DNA from: Gammaproteobacteria bacterium
Lineage (GTDB): Bacteria; Pseudomonadota; Gammaproteobacteria; Burkholderiales; Burkholderiaceae_C
DNA: 64,000 bases
Reading direction: 5' to 3'
Assembly: GCA_018815325.1 (NCBI GenBank)
Contig: JAHIYE010000026.1
Span: 1 to 64,000, forward strand
Shown: positions 1 through 9,844 of the stretch, one piece after another
Layout of the letters: each line of letters opens with the position of its first letter
Position numbering within the stretch: position 1 is the stretch's first letter
Notes under the pieces: model-generated
Told to the model about the DNA's origin: nothing
What the model saw: the letters and a program-made list of their open reading frames with translations, nothing else
Databases searched by the model: none
Program-made: the position numbers and the translations under genes

Positions 1-504
1 ATTGCCTTCCAGACCAACATCCTGGCCTTGAACGCGGCGGTGGAAGCTGCCCGTGCGGGTGAGCAGGGCCGCGGCTTTGCGGTGGTGGCCTCCGAGGTGC
101 GCAGCCTGGCCGGTCGCTCAGCCGAAGCCGCCAAAGAGATCAAGACTCTGATTGGTGCGAGTGTGGAGCGGGTGGAGCAGGGTACTGCGCTGGTAGACAA
201 GGCGGGTACGACCATGACGGAGGTGGTGAACAGCATCCGCCGCGTGACTGACCTGATGGGCGAAATCAGTGCCGCGAGCAACGAGCAGAGCCAGGGCGTG
301 GAGCAGATCGGTGAGGCCGTCATCCAGATGGACCAGGTGACGCAGCAGAACGCCGCGCTGGTGGAGGAGATGGCTGCTGCGGCGAGCAGCCTCAAGAGCC
401 AGGCGCAGGAACTGGTCAGCACGGTGGCGGTGTTCAAGCTGCCACAACAGGCCGGCGTCACCATGCCCAGTTCAGCACAGATGCCCATGATTGCTTATCA
501 GTAA
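1..504 (+). CDS. Methyl-accepting chemotaxis protein, C-terminal part (cut by window edge)
   Basis: Only the cytoplasmic signalling end of this chemoreceptor lies in the window; the frame is open from base 1. The visible part begins in the highly conserved hairpin tip ([19 protein letters not shown]) that contacts CheA and CheW, then runs down the descending helix of the four-helix bundle with methylation-type Q/E pairs. It ends with a short tail, MIAYQ, without an xWxxF pentapeptide, so it has no evident CheR tether. It is very similar in DNA sequence to bases 2391-2827 of the receptor two genes downstream. cheW follows after 220 bases. The ligand-binding part is outside the window, so the stimulus is unknown. 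Confidence 0.93.
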   Translation: MAFQTNILALNAAVEAARAGEQGRGFAVVASEVRSLAGRSAEAAKEIKTLIGASVERVEQGTALVDKAGTTMTEVVNSIRRVTDLMGEISAASNEQSQGVEQIGEAVIQMDQVTQQNAALVEEMAAAASSLKSQAQELVSTVAVFKLPQQAGVTMPSSAQMPMIAYQ

Positions 505-724
505 TCTGCACCTGTCGCCAAGCCAAAGCTGGTGTGGCGAATTTCAAACCCTCTGGGCTAGGTATCCGGTAGTTCGTCGCCGCAGTCCGTATCACGCCCA
601 CGATAGGATGTTGTCTGACACGAATATCGTGAAAAACCTACATGAATCTCGGTCAATTCTGATGGCAATGAGTAGGCGGACTTGTTACAGTGACCCAGTC
701 AAAACTGAGTAGAGCAAGACCCTC

Positions 725-1258
725 ATGAACACAACATCCACCGCTACTGAGGCTGTTTCGCATGAAGCGCAGCACGACACAAGCAAGGGCCTTAGCAGCC
801 GCGAATTCCTCACCTTCCGCCTGGGGCGCGAAGAATACGGCATCGACATCCTGAATGTGCAGGAAATACGAGGCTACAGCCCATCTACCCACATGGCCAA
901 CACGCCGGCGCATGTGCTGGGTGTGGTCAATCTACGTGGCGTCATCGTGCCCATCGTTGACTTGCGCATGAAGTTCGAGCTGGAAGACGTAGTCTATGGC
1001 GACCTGACCGTGACCATCGTGCTGAACATCGGTGAGCGCGTGATCGGTATCGTTGTCGACAGCGTGTCGGATGTGATCGAGCTGCAGGCCTCACAGATCC
1101 AGCCCGCTCCCGCGTTCAGTGGCGGCATAGGCACCGACCACATCACCGGCATTGGCACGATCAAAAGCGGTGACGAAGAGCGCATGCTGATACTCATCGA
1201 CATCGATCAACTCATGTCCAGTGCAGACATGGGCCTGGTTGGCTCAGTAGAGCACTAA
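725..1258 (+). CDS. cheW: Chemotaxis coupling protein CheW
   Basis: The 177-residue product is a single CheW domain, the adaptor linking receptors to the kinase CheA at the cytoplasmic face of the membrane. After a polar lead of about 25 residues, the SH3-like fold is recognisable from [20 protein letters not shown], the [18 protein letters not shown] segment and the C-terminal ILIDID strand. The length fits the family (about 160-180 residues). It lies between two receptor genes on the same strand, 34 bases before the second, so the three probably act as one chemotaxis set. The ATG is preceded only by a weak purine-rich stretch (gagcaag). Confidence 0.95.
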   Translation: MNTTSTATEAVSHEAQHDTSKGLSSREFLTFRLGREEYGIDILNVQEIRGYSPSTHMANTPAHVLGVVNLRGVIVPIVDLRMKFELEDVVYGDLTVTIVLNIGERVIGIVVDSVSDVIELQASQIQPAPAFSGGIGTDHITGIGTIKSGDEERMLILIDIDQLMSSADMGLVGSVEH

Positions 1259-1292
1259 GCCGTATCACGACTACTTTAATTCTGGAGTCCAT

Positions 1293-3071
1293 ATGAATTT
1301 CATCAGAAACCTCAAAATAGGTGCCCGATTGGGCCTGGCTTTCGCACTGATTCTCCTGATCACTGCAGCCATGGCCGTGATCGGTGTGTGGCGTCTTGGC
1401 AGCCTCAAAGACACCAGCAAGCAAATCGCCACGGTCGAACTGCAACGCAGCTTGCTGTCACAACGCTGGGCCTCACAGATCAATATCAATTGGGTCCGGG
1501 CCTCGGCTGCACTCAAGACCACCGATGCGGTGTATATCGAAAACCTGCAAAAGGACATGGCTGCGACGTCCAAATCCATCAGTGGCGCTCAAAAACAGCT
1601 TGAATCGATGGTGCAGGGAGATGAACAAACCACACAGCTGATGGCATCCGTGGCCAAGGAACGTACCATCTATGTGGACGCACGGGCCGCGCTGATTAAA
1701 AAGCAGAAATCGGGCGAAAGCATTTCAGATGCCGTGGATCGTGAACTGCGTCCACTGGCTGAAAACTACCTCAAAGCGGTTGATGAGGTTGCCAAGCATG
1801 CCAGTGATACCTTGGCTGAGGTTCAGGACCGTGCGGAATCGGTAGCTAGCGTCAGCCAGGTGGCATTGAGTGCCGGTGCGGCGGTGTCGATCATCCTGGG
1901 CATCCTGCTCGCGATTTTGGCGACGCGCTCCATCACACGGCCCATCCAGCAGGCTGTCCAGTCAGCCGAATCCATCACTGGCGGCAATCTGGCCAACGAT
2001 ATCCAGGTGCAAGGCAATGACGAAGCGGCGCTCTTGCTCAAATCGCTATCCGCGATGCGGGAAAACCTCGCACGCATTGTCGGCAATGTACGCGAAGGCT
2101 CCGAAGGTGTTGCCACTGCGAGTTCCGAGATTGCCCAAGGCAACCACGACTTGTCAGCCCGTACCGAGCAGCAGGCCAGCGCGCTGCAGGAAACTGCGGC
2201 CTCCATGGAAGAGCTGAGCTCTACTGTGCGGCAAAACGCCGACAATGCCAAACAGGCCAACCAGCTCGCGCAAAGTGCCTCCACGGTGGCCATGCAGGGC
2301 GGCGAGGTGGTGTCTCAGGTGGTCGAGACCATGAAAGGCATCAACGATTCGAGCAAGAAGATCAACGACATCATCAGTGTGATCGATGGCATTGCCTTCC
2401 AGACCAACATCCTGGCCCTGAACGCGGCGGTGGAAGCCGCCCGTGCAGGTGAACAGGGTCGCGGCTTTGCCGTGGTGGCCTCCGAGGTGCGCTCGCTGGC
2501 CGGTCGCTCGGCCGAAGCCGCCAAAGAGATCAAGACCCTGATTGGTGCGAGCGTGGAGCGGGTCGAGCAGGGTACTGCATTGGTGGACCAGGCCGGCACC
2601 ACCATGACCGAGGTGGTCAGCAGCATCCGGCGCGTGACTGACATCATGGGCGAGATCAGTGCAGCCAGCATTGAGCAAAGCCAGGGTGTGGCACAGGTGG
2701 GCGAAGCCATCACCCAGATGGACCAGGCAACTCAGCAAAATGCAGCCCTGGTGGAAGAAATGGCCGCAGCGGCGAGCAGTCTCAAGAGCCAGGCGCAGGA
2801 ACTGGTCAGCACGGTGGCGGTGTTCACGTTGTCGCCTCAAGCGTCCGGCAAAAGCGGACCGGTTCCGGCGGCAGTACGCTCCAGTGCCCCCAAGAACCCA
2901 CCGTTTGCAGGCACCGAGCGTCGCAGCATTGCGCGCGATACGGCTAAAACCGCTCCAGCAAAACCCGCGAATACGAAGCCTGCAGCAGCAGCTTCTCCCA
3001 AACCCGTCCAGCCTGCTTCCAAAATGGCATCGAACGCTTCTCAAGGGGCTGATGATTGGGAGTCGTTCTAA
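1293..3071 (+). CDS. Methyl-accepting chemotaxis protein with CheR-binding pentapeptide
   Basis: A complete 592-residue transmembrane chemoreceptor. TM1 is about residues 11-33 and TM2 about 193-213. They flank a roughly 160-residue periplasmic part that looks like the four-helix-bundle Tar type. A HAMP domain follows ([14 protein letters not shown]), then the long signalling coiled coil with the conserved tip. The last 80 residues are a Pro/Ala/Lys-rich linker ending in DWESF, matching the xWxxF pentapeptide by which CheR and CheB are tethered to high-abundance receptors such as Tsr (NWETF). The start is chosen at ATG 1293, behind a ctggagt ribosome site. The ligand cannot be told from sequence. 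Confidence 0.95.
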   Translation: MNFIRNLKIGARLGLAFALILLITAAMAVIGVWRLGSLKDTSKQIATVELQRSLLSQRWASQININWVRASAALKTTDAVYIENLQKDMAATSKSISGAQKQLESMVQGDEQTTQLMASVAKERTIYVDARAALIKKQKSGESISDAVDRELRPLAENYLKAVDEVAKHASDTLAEVQDRAESVASVSQVALSAGAAVSIILGILLAILATRSITRPIQQAVQSAESITGGNLANDIQVQGNDEAALLLKSLSAMRENLARIVGNVREGSEGVATASSEIAQGNHDLSARTEQQASALQETAASMEELSSTVRQNADNAKQANQLAQSASTVAMQGGEVVSQVVETMKGINDSSKKINDIISVIDGIAFQTNILALNAAVEAARAGEQGRGFAVVASEVRSLAGRSAEAAKEIKTLIGASVERVEQGTALVDQAGTTMTEVVSSIRRVTDIMGEISAASIEQSQGVAQVGEAITQMDQATQQNAALVEEMAAAASSLKSQAQELVSTVAVFTLSPQASGKSGPVPAAVRSSAPKNPPFAGTERRSIARDTAKTAPAKPANTKPAAAASPKPVQPASKMASNASQGADDWESF

Positions 3072-3084
3072 GACATGGCAGCTC

Positions 3085-3110
3085 AAAACCGGGTAATTTC
3101 GATTACCCGG
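3085..3110 (-). terminator. Hairpin terminator of the Bug-gene remnant
   Basis: Perfect 8-bp inverted repeat CCGGGTAA (3089-3096) and TTACCCGG (3103-3110) around a 6-base loop. Read on the minus strand it is followed by four T residues, so it fits an intrinsic terminator for the remnant whose stop codon lies inside the stem. It may also help end transcription from the receptor gene on the plus strand. Confidence 0.55.
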
Positions 3111-3213
3111 CCTTGATGCCAGACTGTTTGACCACTTTGCCCCAGGTGTCGTACTCGCTCTGCATGTAGGCCTCGAGTTCAGCCTGGGTGCTGGGGCTGG
3201 TTGTCCAGCCCCA
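3103..3213 (-). pseudogene. 3' remnant of a Bug/TctC-family periplasmic receptor gene
   Basis: Reading the minus strand back from the TAA at 3103-3105 gives a C-terminal fragment: W-G-W-T-T-S-P-S-T, then AELEAYMQSEYDTWGKVV, then K-Q-S-G-I-K-A-G. This is the typical last segment of Bug (tripartite tricarboxylate receptor) proteins: a GW.. start, a PAEF/AELEA helix, and a W-x-KV-x-x-x-GIK end. Upstream the similarity stops abruptly near 3214 and the frame meets a stop at 3229-3231, so about 90% of the usual 320 residues are missing. Such genes are greatly expanded in Comamonadaceae. I infer a decayed gene; its terminator hairpin is still in place. Confidence 0.6.
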
Positions 3214-3306
3214 GTTATGTGTACACACTCAAAAAGGCGGTAGCAGGTCGGAACGTCGTCCGACCATGCCGAGTAACCCAGGGCTGTGTTCCATTCTTGA
3301 CCGTGC

Positions 3307-6186
3307 TCAAGCCAGCAGTTGTTTCAGCACATAGGGCAGGATGCCGCCGCTGCGGTAGTAATCCACCTCCACCGGGGTGTCGATGCGCAGGGTCAGCATC
3401 ACCTTCTGCTGGCTGCCGTCGGCGCGGGTGATCACCAGTTGTGCATCACTTTGTGGCTTGAGGTCATCACGCGGGATGATGTCGATCAGCTCCTGGCCTG
3501 TCAGGCCCAGCGACTCCCATGAATCCTTGCCCTTGAACTGCAGCGGCAGCACGCCCATGCCTACGAGGTTGCTGCGGTGGATGCGCTCGAAGCTGCGCGC
3601 CACCACCGCCTTGATACCCAACAGCTGAGTGCCCTTGGCGGCCCAGTCGCGGCTGGAGCCGGTGCCATATTCCTCGCCCGCAAACACCACAGTCGGGGTG
3701 CCGCGGCGCATGTATTGCATCGCAGCGTCGAAGATGGCCATTTTTTCACCGCTGGGCTGGAACAGCGTGACACCACCTTCCTCACGCGAGCCGTCGGCGC
3801 TGGCCGGAATCATGAGGTTCTTGATGCGCACGTTGGCAAAGGTGCCGCGCATCATCACGTCATGGTTGCCGCGCCGTGCACCATAGCTGTTGAAGTCGGC
3901 TTTTTGCACCCCATGCTTGACAAGCCACTGGCCGGCGGGCGAGCTTTCCTTGATGGCGCCGGCAGGAGAAATATGGTCGGTCGTGATCGAATCGCCGAAC
4001 AAGGCCATGATGCGTGCCATGCGCACGGTCGCGGTGTCAGCCTGGCCGGTGCTGGCCTTCTTGTCACCAAAATGCTCAAAGAATGGCGGCTCGGCGATAT
4101 AGGTGCTGCGGGGCCAGTTGTAGGCTGTACCACTGACGCCCGAGATGGCCTCCCACAGTTCGCCGGGCTCGGACTTGACCCGCGCGTAGTTGGCCTTGAA
4201 GGCCTTGCCGTTCATGGCGAACTTCAACAGCTTGTGGATTTCGTCGCTGCTGGGCCAGACATCTCCGAGGTACACGTCCCGGCCGCCTTTGCCCTTGCCC
4301 AGCGGCTCGGTCATCAGGTCACGGGTGACGGTGCCTGCAATCGCATAAGCCACCACCAGCGGCGGGCTGGCCAAAAAGTTGGCCTTGATGTTGGGGTGGA
4401 TACGGGCCTCGAAGTTGCGGTTGCCCGACAGCACGGCCGCACATACCAGGTCGTTCTGACTGATCAGGGCATTGAGCTCGGGCGTGAGGTCGCCCGAGTT
4501 GCCGATACAGGTGGTGCAGCCATAGCCCGCCAGTGCAAAGCCGAGCTTCTCCAGATAAGGCAGCAAGCCGGTTTCGGTCAGGTATTCGGTGACGATGCGC
4601 GAGCCGGGTGCCAGCGAAGTCTTGATGTGCGGCTGCACCTTCAGGCCGGCCTCAACCGCTTTTTTCGCCAGCAGGCCTGCGGCCAGCAGCACGCTGGGGT
4701 TGGAGGTGTTGGTGCAGCTGGTGATGGCGGCGATCAGGATGTCGCCATTACCAACGGTCACGTCCACCTCCTCACGGCTGCTCAGTTTGCCGGGCATGCG
4801 GGCCGTCTCGCGGCTGGGGCGGTTGGCCACCATTTCTTCCACGTCCCGGGCAGCGCCCATGGGCGCAGGCGGGTCCATCGGCCGGCCTGGTGCCGAGGCC
4901 GGTTCTGGGCGCAGGGGATAGCGGGGCATGAGCCGGTCTGCCGACTGGTTGAAACCATTCTCGGCAGACGACTTGCTGAACAGGGAGGCAAACTGGCGGC
5001 TCACCTGGCCAAGTTCGATGCGGTCCTGCGGGCGCTTGGGGCCGGCCAGACTGGGAGTGACCTTGCCCAGATCCAGCTTGACCACCTGCGAGTAATCAAT
5101 ATCCCCCGTCTTGGGCACACCAAACAGGCCCTGGGCCTTGAAATAAGCCTCAAAGGCCTGAATCTCGGCCTGCGTGCGGCCCGTGCCCGTGAAGTAATCA
5201 ATGGTTTTTTCGTCCACCGGGAAGAAGCCCATGGTGGCGCCGTACTCGGGCGCCATGTTGGCAATCGTGGCACGGTCAGGCAGGGCCAGGGTACGCGTGC
5301 CTTCGCCAAAGAACTCGACAAACTTGCCCACCACCTTGTGCTGGCGCAGGATTTCGGTCACGGTCAGCACGAGGTCGGTGGCGGTCACGCCTTCGCGCAA
5401 CCGCCCGCTCAGCTCGAAGCCCACCACGTCCGGCGTGAGGAAGTAGACCGGCTGGCCCAGCATGGCGGCCTCGGCCTCGATGCCGCCCACCCCCCAGCCC
5501 ACCACGCCAATGCCGTTGATCATGGTGGTGTGGCTGTCGGTGCCCACCAGGGTGTCGGGGTAATAGACGCCGTCCTGGGTCTTGTGCACACCGCGTGCGA
5601 GGTACTCCAGGTTGACCTGGTGCACGATGCCAAAGCCAGGTGGCACCACGCGGAAGGTGTCAAAGGCCTGCATGCCCCATTTCATGAACTCATAGCGCTC
5701 GCGGTTGCGGGAGAACTCCAGCTTCATGTTGAGGTCCAGCGAGTTCTTCTTGCCATAGTGGTCCACCATCACCGAATGGTCCACCACCAGGTCTACGGGC
5801 ACCAGCGGCTCTACGCGCTTGGGGTCTTTGCCCAATCTGGTGGCCGTGCTGCGCATAGCGGCCAGGTCCACCAGCAAGGGGACGCCCGTGAAGTCCTGCA
5901 GCACCACGCGCGAGACCACAAAGGGGATCTCCTGCGTGCGTTCCTTGCCGGCCTTCATGCGTGGCGCCCAGTTGGCCAGCTCGGCCACATGCTCGGGCGT
6001 GATGCGCCGACCATCGCAGTTGCGCAGCACAGACTCCAGCACGATGCGCACGCACACGGGCAGGCGTGTGATGCTGGGGAAGGTCTTGGCCAGCGCTGGC
6101 AGCGAGTACAGCATGCCACTCGATGAGGGGGAGCTTTTGAAGCTCTTCAGGGTGGATGCAAATGGGTGAGCAGATGGGGTGGCCAT
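3307..6186 (-). CDS. acnA: Aconitate hydratase A
   Basis: Aconitase interconverts citrate and isocitrate in the TCA cycle and carries a 4Fe-4S cluster. The product is 959 residues, about 70 longer than E. coli AcnA. The three cluster cysteines are visible: Cys491 in TSCTNTSNP, and Cys557 and Cys560 in [12 protein letters not shown]. The spacing of 66 between Cys491 and Cys557 equals that in E. coli. The extra length lies mainly in a Pro/Arg-rich stretch at about residues 405-475, just before the TSCTN motif. The C-terminal swivel domain ([15 protein letters not shown]) is intact. The start is set at 6186, where aaggagatcgcc precedes ATGGCCACC; longer readings upstream lack a ribosome site. 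2-methylisocitrate dehydratase AcnD is less likely given the length and AcnA-type motifs. Confidence 0.93.
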   Translation of the reverse strand: MATPSAHPFASTLKSFKSSPSSSGMLYSLPALAKTFPSITRLPVCVRIVLESVLRNCDGRRITPEHVAELANWAPRMKAGKERTQEIPFVVSRVVLQDFTGVPLLVDLAAMRSTATRLGKDPKRVEPLVPVDLVVDHSVMVDHYGKKNSLDLNMKLEFSRNRERYEFMKWGMQAFDTFRVVPPGFGIVHQVNLEYLARGVHKTQDGVYYPDTLVGTDSHTTMINGIGVVGWGVGGIEAEAAMLGQPVYFLTPDVVGFELSGRLREGVTATDLVLTVTEILRQHKVVGKFVEFFGEGTRTLALPDRATIANMAPEYGATMGFFPVDEKTIDYFTGTGRTQAEIQAFEAYFKAQGLFGVPKTGDIDYSQVVKLDLGKVTPSLAGPKRPQDRIELGQVSRQFASLFSKSSAENGFNQSADRLMPRYPLRPEPASAPGRPMDPPAPMGAARDVEEMVANRPSRETARMPGKLSSREEVDVTVGNGDILIAAITSCTNTSNPSVLLAAGLLAKKAVEAGLKVQPHIKTSLAPGSRIVTEYLTETGLLPYLEKLGFALAGYGCTTCIGNSGDLTPELNALISQNDLVCAAVLSGNRNFEARIHPNIKANFLASPPLVVAYAIAGTVTRDLMTEPLGKGKGGRDVYLGDVWPSSDEIHKLLKFAMNGKAFKANYARVKSEPGELWEAISGVSGTAYNWPRSTYIAEPPFFEHFGDKKASTGQADTATVRMARIMALFGDSITTDHISPAGAIKESSPAGQWLVKHGVQKADFNSYGARRGNHDVMMRGTFANVRIKNLMIPASADGSREEGGVTLFQPSGEKMAIFDAAMQYMRRGTPTVVFAGEEYGTGSSRDWAAKGTQLLGIKAVVARSFERIHRSNLVGMGVLPLQFKGKDSWESLGLTGQELIDIIPRDDLKPQSDAQLVITRADGSQQKVMLTLRIDTPVEVDYYRSGGILPYVLKQLLA

Positions 6187-6250
6187 GGCGATCTCCTTCA
6201 GCGCAATCAAACAGGTGTTTTCCGGATCATTGTGACCCGATCGCTTCAAT

Positions 6251-6273
6251 CTGTAAAAAGCAGGGTTTTACAG
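6251..6273. promoter_or_regulatory. Candidate operator: 8-7-8 inverted repeat between acnA and the lyase gene
   Basis: CTGTAAAA (6251-6258) and TTTTACAG (6266-6273) form a perfect inverted repeat with a 7-base spacer. It sits in the 177-base region between the divergent starts of acnA and the DapA-family gene. The spacing and symmetry suit a dimeric regulator. No regulator gene is adjacent, so the binder is unknown. Confidence 0.4.
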
Positions 6274-6363
6274 GGAGGAGACAGTGCTAACCCGCCTGAA
6301 GCCACTTGAGCCTGCCACTAGAATAACCAGCACCAAGCAAGCCGTTGACCACAGGAGTGTGTT

Positions 6364-7299
6364 GTGAATAAACTGGATCGCACTGCCAAGGGCGTGTACC
6401 TGATTGCCGTGACCCCTTTCACCGAGGACGGTGCGCTCGATCTCGCCAGCACCGACCGCATGGTTGATTTCTACCTGGACTGCGGCGTCACGGGCCTGAC
6501 CATTCTGGGCATCATGGGCGAGGCCACCAAGCTCACGGCCGAAGAATCCCGCACCTTCGTCAAGCAGGTGCTGGCCCGGGCGGCCGGACGCGTGCCAGTC
6601 GTGGTGGGGGCCTCGGCAGCCGGCTTTGCGCCGATGAAGGAGCTCACGCAAAGCGTGATGGCCATGGGCGCGGCGGGTGTGATGGTGGCACCACCCTCTA
6701 CCGTGCGCACCGACGACCAGATCGTCGCGTATTTCGAGATGGTGAGCGAGACCCTGGGCAAGGACGTGCCCTGGGTGCTGCAGGACCATCCGGTATCCAC
6801 CGGTGTGCAGATGGCAACCAATGTCATCCTGCGCATTCTCAAGAACTCCCCCACCTGCGTGATGCTCAAGCACGAGGACTGCCCAGGCCTGGCCAAGCTC
6901 TCGGCCATCCGCACCGCCATCACCAAGGGCGAGCTGAACCGAATCTCCATCCTCACCGGCAACGGCGGCGGCCTGTTCCTGCCCGAAGAGCTCTCGCGCG
7001 GTGCCGACGGCGCCATGACCGGCTTTGCCTACCCCGAGATGATGGTGGAGGTGTGCAAGGCCCATGCGGCGGGCAAGGTCGAGCGGGCCCACGATATTTT
7101 TGACGCCTACCTGCCGCTGGCCCGTTACGAGCAGCAGCCCGGCATCGGCCTGGCCGTGCGCAAGCACATCATGGCGCAGCGCGGCGTCATTGCCTCGGCC
7201 GCCATCCGCAAGCCCGGCCCCAAGCTCTCGCCCGCCGATGTGGCGGACATCGAGCGCCTGACGCAGCGCCAGGTCAAGCGGCTGGCCGAGCTGGGCTGA
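6364..7299 (+). CDS. Dihydrodipicolinate synthase-family lyase/aldolase with altered active site
   Basis: A 311-residue (beta/alpha)8 class I aldolase-family protein. The Schiff-base lysine is clear: Lys169 in CVMLKHEDCPG. Residues that define true DapA are missing. The GTTGE loop is GIMGE (49-53), and the YNVP motif is QDHP (140-143), so the catalytic tyrosine and threonines are replaced. The tyrosine of the second YYN-type motif is also absent. It is therefore unlikely to make lysine precursor and more probably cleaves or dehydrates a 2-oxo acid. An RraA-type aldolase gene follows 58 bases downstream, suggesting joint catabolism of a hydroxy/oxo acid. The start is GTG 6364 after cacaggag. 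Confidence 0.85.
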   Translation: MNKLDRTAKGVYLIAVTPFTEDGALDLASTDRMVDFYLDCGVTGLTILGIMGEATKLTAEESRTFVKQVLARAAGRVPVVVGASAAGFAPMKELTQSVMAMGAAGVMVAPPSTVRTDDQIVAYFEMVSETLGKDVPWVLQDHPVSTGVQMATNVILRILKNSPTCVMLKHEDCPGLAKLSAIRTAITKGELNRISILTGNGGGLFLPEELSRGADGAMTGFAYPEMMVEVCKAHAAGKVERAHDIFDAYLPLARYEQQPGIGLAVRKHIMAQRGVIASAAIRKPGPKLSPADVADIERLTQRQVKRLAELG

Positions 7300-7357
7300 T
7301 GCCCGGCAGGTATGTACCTCTTTCAATCATGCAAAACAAAACCAACCCGGAGACAAC

Positions 7358-8083
7358 ATGACAACCCCCGTCAACATGCAGCTCGACCCCAAGGCCATTG
7401 AAATCCTCTCCAAGGTCACCACGGCCACGCTCACCACCATCCTGCTCAAGAAAGGCCTGCGCAACGTCTGGCTGCGCGGCACCAAGCCCTTGAAGGCTGG
7501 CCAGCCGCGCCTGGTGGGGCGTGCTTTCACGCTGCGCTTTGTGCCGGCACGCGAAGACCTAGCCACGCCCGAATCCTGGGCGTCTCCCATCTCTACCCGC
7601 GCCGCGATTGAGGACATGCCCGAAGGCTGCATCGCCGTGGTCGACTCCATGGGGGTGACGGATGCCGGCATCTTCGGCGACATCCTGTGCGCCCGCATGG
7701 GCAAGCGGGGCGTAGCCGCGCTCATCACCGACGGCGTGGTACGTGATGTGGCCGGCGTGCTGGCCACAGGCCTGCCCGTGTGGTGCAGCGGCGCGGCCGC
7801 GCCCCCGTCTGTCGCCGGCCTGACCTTTGTGGCCTGGCAGCAGCCCATCGGCTGCGGCGGTGTGGCTGTGTTCCCGGGTGACGTGGTGGTGGTGGACGAC
7901 GACGGCGCAGTGCTGATCCCCGCTGCCTACCTGGACGAGATGCTCACCCTGGCCCCCGAGCAGGAGCGACTGGAGGGCTGGATCATGGAGCAGGTGGAGC
8001 AGGGCGCTTCCTTGCCCGGGCTGTACCCGCCGAATGCAGAGAACAAGGCGCGGTATCAGGCGGATATGGCAAAGAAAGTGTGA
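7358..8083 (+). CDS. RraA-family protein, probable oxo-acid aldolase
   Basis: A 241-residue member of the RraA / 4-hydroxy-4-methyl-2-oxoglutarate aldolase family. The metal-site signature D-x20-R-D of active aldolases is present exactly: Asp108, Arg129, Asp130 (GDILCARMG to DGVVRD). This favours divalent-metal-dependent pyruvate aldolase or oxaloacetate decarboxylase activity over the RNase E inhibitor role first given to the family. It is about 80 residues longer than E. coli RraA, with an extra C-terminal helical region. A ggagacaac ribosome site precedes ATG 7358. It is likely co-transcribed with the preceding lyase gene. Confidence 0.85.
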   Translation: MTTPVNMQLDPKAIEILSKVTTATLTTILLKKGLRNVWLRGTKPLKAGQPRLVGRAFTLRFVPAREDLATPESWASPISTRAAIEDMPEGCIAVVDSMGVTDAGIFGDILCARMGKRGVAALITDGVVRDVAGVLATGLPVWCSGAAAPPSVAGLTFVAWQQPIGCGGVAVFPGDVVVVDDDGAVLIPAAYLDEMLTLAPEQERLEGWIMEQVEQGASLPGLYPPNAENKARYQADMAKKV

Positions 8084-8227
8084 CCTTGCAACTGCACGGT
8101 GTGCAGGGGGGGGATTGCAGCGTTCCCATATACCTTGCCCACGGGGGCCTGGGCTGGCGTTTGAGCAAAAGCGGATACAGGGATAGCGTAAGCGCGAAGT
8201 CAGTCGGCGGTCACAGATAATGACTGC

Positions 8228-9697
8228 ATGGATTTTGTCAATCTGCCTTTGCTTGCAGCTTCCGCGCTGGTGTTCATGAGCGTGTTGGCAGGCTTGTTCT
8301 CGGCTCGGATCGGATTTTCTTTTCTACTTGTTTTTTTGTTCGCCGGCATTCTTGCTGGTGAGGACGGTTTTGGCGGGTATCGTTTTGATAACTTCCACCT
8401 GAGTTTTTGGGTCGGCAATCTGGCGCTGGCCATCATCCTGCTCGACGGTGGCCTGCGCACGGCTTATGCGAGATTTCGTACGGGGCTACGGCCGGCATCG
8501 CTGTTGGCCACTTTCGGTGTGCTGGTGTGTGCGGGCATCACGGCCCTGGCTGGCATCTGGTTTGTCGGCCTTGACTGGCAAACGGCCATGCTTCTTGGCG
8601 CCATCGTAGGTTCAACAGACGCTGCGGCCGTGTTCGCGCTGTTGACGCGATCAGGAGTCACGCTTAATGAGCGTGTCGCCTCGACGCTTGAGATCGAGTC
8701 GGGCATCAACGATCCGATGGCGGTCTACCTGACGCTTGCTTTCATCGCCATTCTCGCGTCTGACCAGTTGACCTCCTCACCCTGGTTGACGATGGGGATG
8801 GCTTTCATTCAGCAGTTCGGCTGGGGGACACTGCTGGGGGTTATTGGCGGGTTCCTGATGGCGGAGTTGCTCAGACGAGTCGCATCGCGAGATGCCGGGG
8901 GCGGAATCCTGGCCTTGCTGATCGGCTCCGCGGGTCTGTCCTTGTTCGCCCTCACAGGGATCGTGGATGGGTCTGGTTTTCTCGCTGTCTACCTGTTTGG
9001 CTTGATCGTCGCGAATCGCGCGGCTGAGGCGGTAGAACCCACGTTAGCGGCCATGGACGGTTATGCCTGGCTTGCTCAAGCAGGGATGTTCCTCTTGCTT
9101 GGCTTGTTGGTGACGCCTTCAACCATGTTCGACTCGCTGGGCTCAGGCCTGGGGGTGGCCTTCGTATTGATTTTCGTGGCACGACCGGCGGCCGTGTGGT
9201 TATGCCTCGTGCCATTCCGCTTTACTGCGCGCGAAACCTGGTTCATCTCGTGGGTTGGATTGCGTGGTGCGGTGCCTATCGTACTTGCCTTGTTTCCGCT
9301 GCTGGCCAGCACACCACAGGCTGGATTGCTGTTCAACATCGCGTTCATGGTGGTTCTGACATCGTTGCTCACCCAGGGGTCAACCATCGGGTGGGTGGCT
9401 CGCAAACTGGGGGTGGCAATGCCAGACCCGGCTGATGAACAAGGGACACGAGCCATTTTTCAGGATTTTGCGCTCGATCCAACAGCATCGGTGGGCTCGG
9501 TATGCAGTTTTTATGGCTTGCCTGAGCCCACCCAGTCATCCATAGCGCTCAGTGACTGGATGGTCAGTGAGTTGCGCCGTGCGCCTGTTGCTGGTGACAT
9601 GGTGCGGATTGGATCGGCCGTCATGGTGGTTCGAGAAGTTGCGAATGGAAAAATTTCCAGTATCGGTCTTGGCTTACAAGTGGGGGGAGGCGACTGA
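8228..9697 (+). CDS. CPA1 cation/proton antiporter, NhaP2-like, short C terminus
   Basis: A 489-residue inner-membrane protein with about 12-13 predicted helices up to about residue 390. CPA1 motifs are clear: the GSTDAAAVF segment and ESGINDPMAVYL, with the conserved Asp of the ion site. It most resembles K+/H+ antiporter NhaP2 (CvrA). E. coli NhaP2 has about 578 residues with a TrkA_C/RCK-type domain plus a CorC/HlyC-like domain. Here only about 80 residues follow the membrane part, matching the second of these, so the nucleotide-sensing piece seems absent. It appears to be transcribed alone. Confidence 0.88.
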   Translation: MDFVNLPLLAASALVFMSVLAGLFSARIGFSFLLVFLFAGILAGEDGFGGYRFDNFHLSFWVGNLALAIILLDGGLRTAYARFRTGLRPASLLATFGVLVCAGITALAGIWFVGLDWQTAMLLGAIVGSTDAAAVFALLTRSGVTLNERVASTLEIESGINDPMAVYLTLAFIAILASDQLTSSPWLTMGMAFIQQFGWGTLLGVIGGFLMAELLRRVASRDAGGGILALLIGSAGLSLFALTGIVDGSGFLAVYLFGLIVANRAAEAVEPTLAAMDGYAWLAQAGMFLLLGLLVTPSTMFDSLGSGLGVAFVLIFVARPAAVWLCLVPFRFTARETWFISWVGLRGAVPIVLALFPLLASTPQAGLLFNIAFMVVLTSLLTQGSTIGWVARKLGVAMPDPADEQGTRAIFQDFALDPTASVGSVCSFYGLPEPTQSSIALSDWMVSELRRAPVAGDMVRIGSAVMVVREVANGKISSIGLGLQVGGGD

Positions 9698-9844
9698 CAA
9701 ATCAGCGTCAACAGCACAATGCGCACAGCAGCCGGTCTCATCATGCAGTTACAGCAACCTCCAGACTTTTGATCCACACCCGCGACTCTCGGCCCCGGTT
9801 GTAAAGGCCTAGGTCATCTTCAAGATCATGCGACACAGACAACT

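Noticed and set aside
491-712. A small gene between the first receptor and cheW
   Set aside because: The frame overlaps the receptor end and has no recognisable domain or ribosome site. Only a short CACGA-ATA-TCGTG palindrome at 619-631 is notable, too short to call.
3577-6126. A long open frame antisense to acnA
   Set aside because: It mirrors the aconitase codons in GC-rich DNA, has no ribosome site and resembles no known protein.
6364-7299. dapA (4-hydroxy-tetrahydrodipicolinate synthase)
   Set aside because: The fold and Schiff-base lysine match, but the GTTGE and YNVP catalytic motifs are replaced, and the neighbour is an aldolase gene.
7358-8083. RNase E inhibitor RraA proper
   Set aside because: The protein is much longer than RraA and has the full aldolase metal motif, so an enzyme is more likely.
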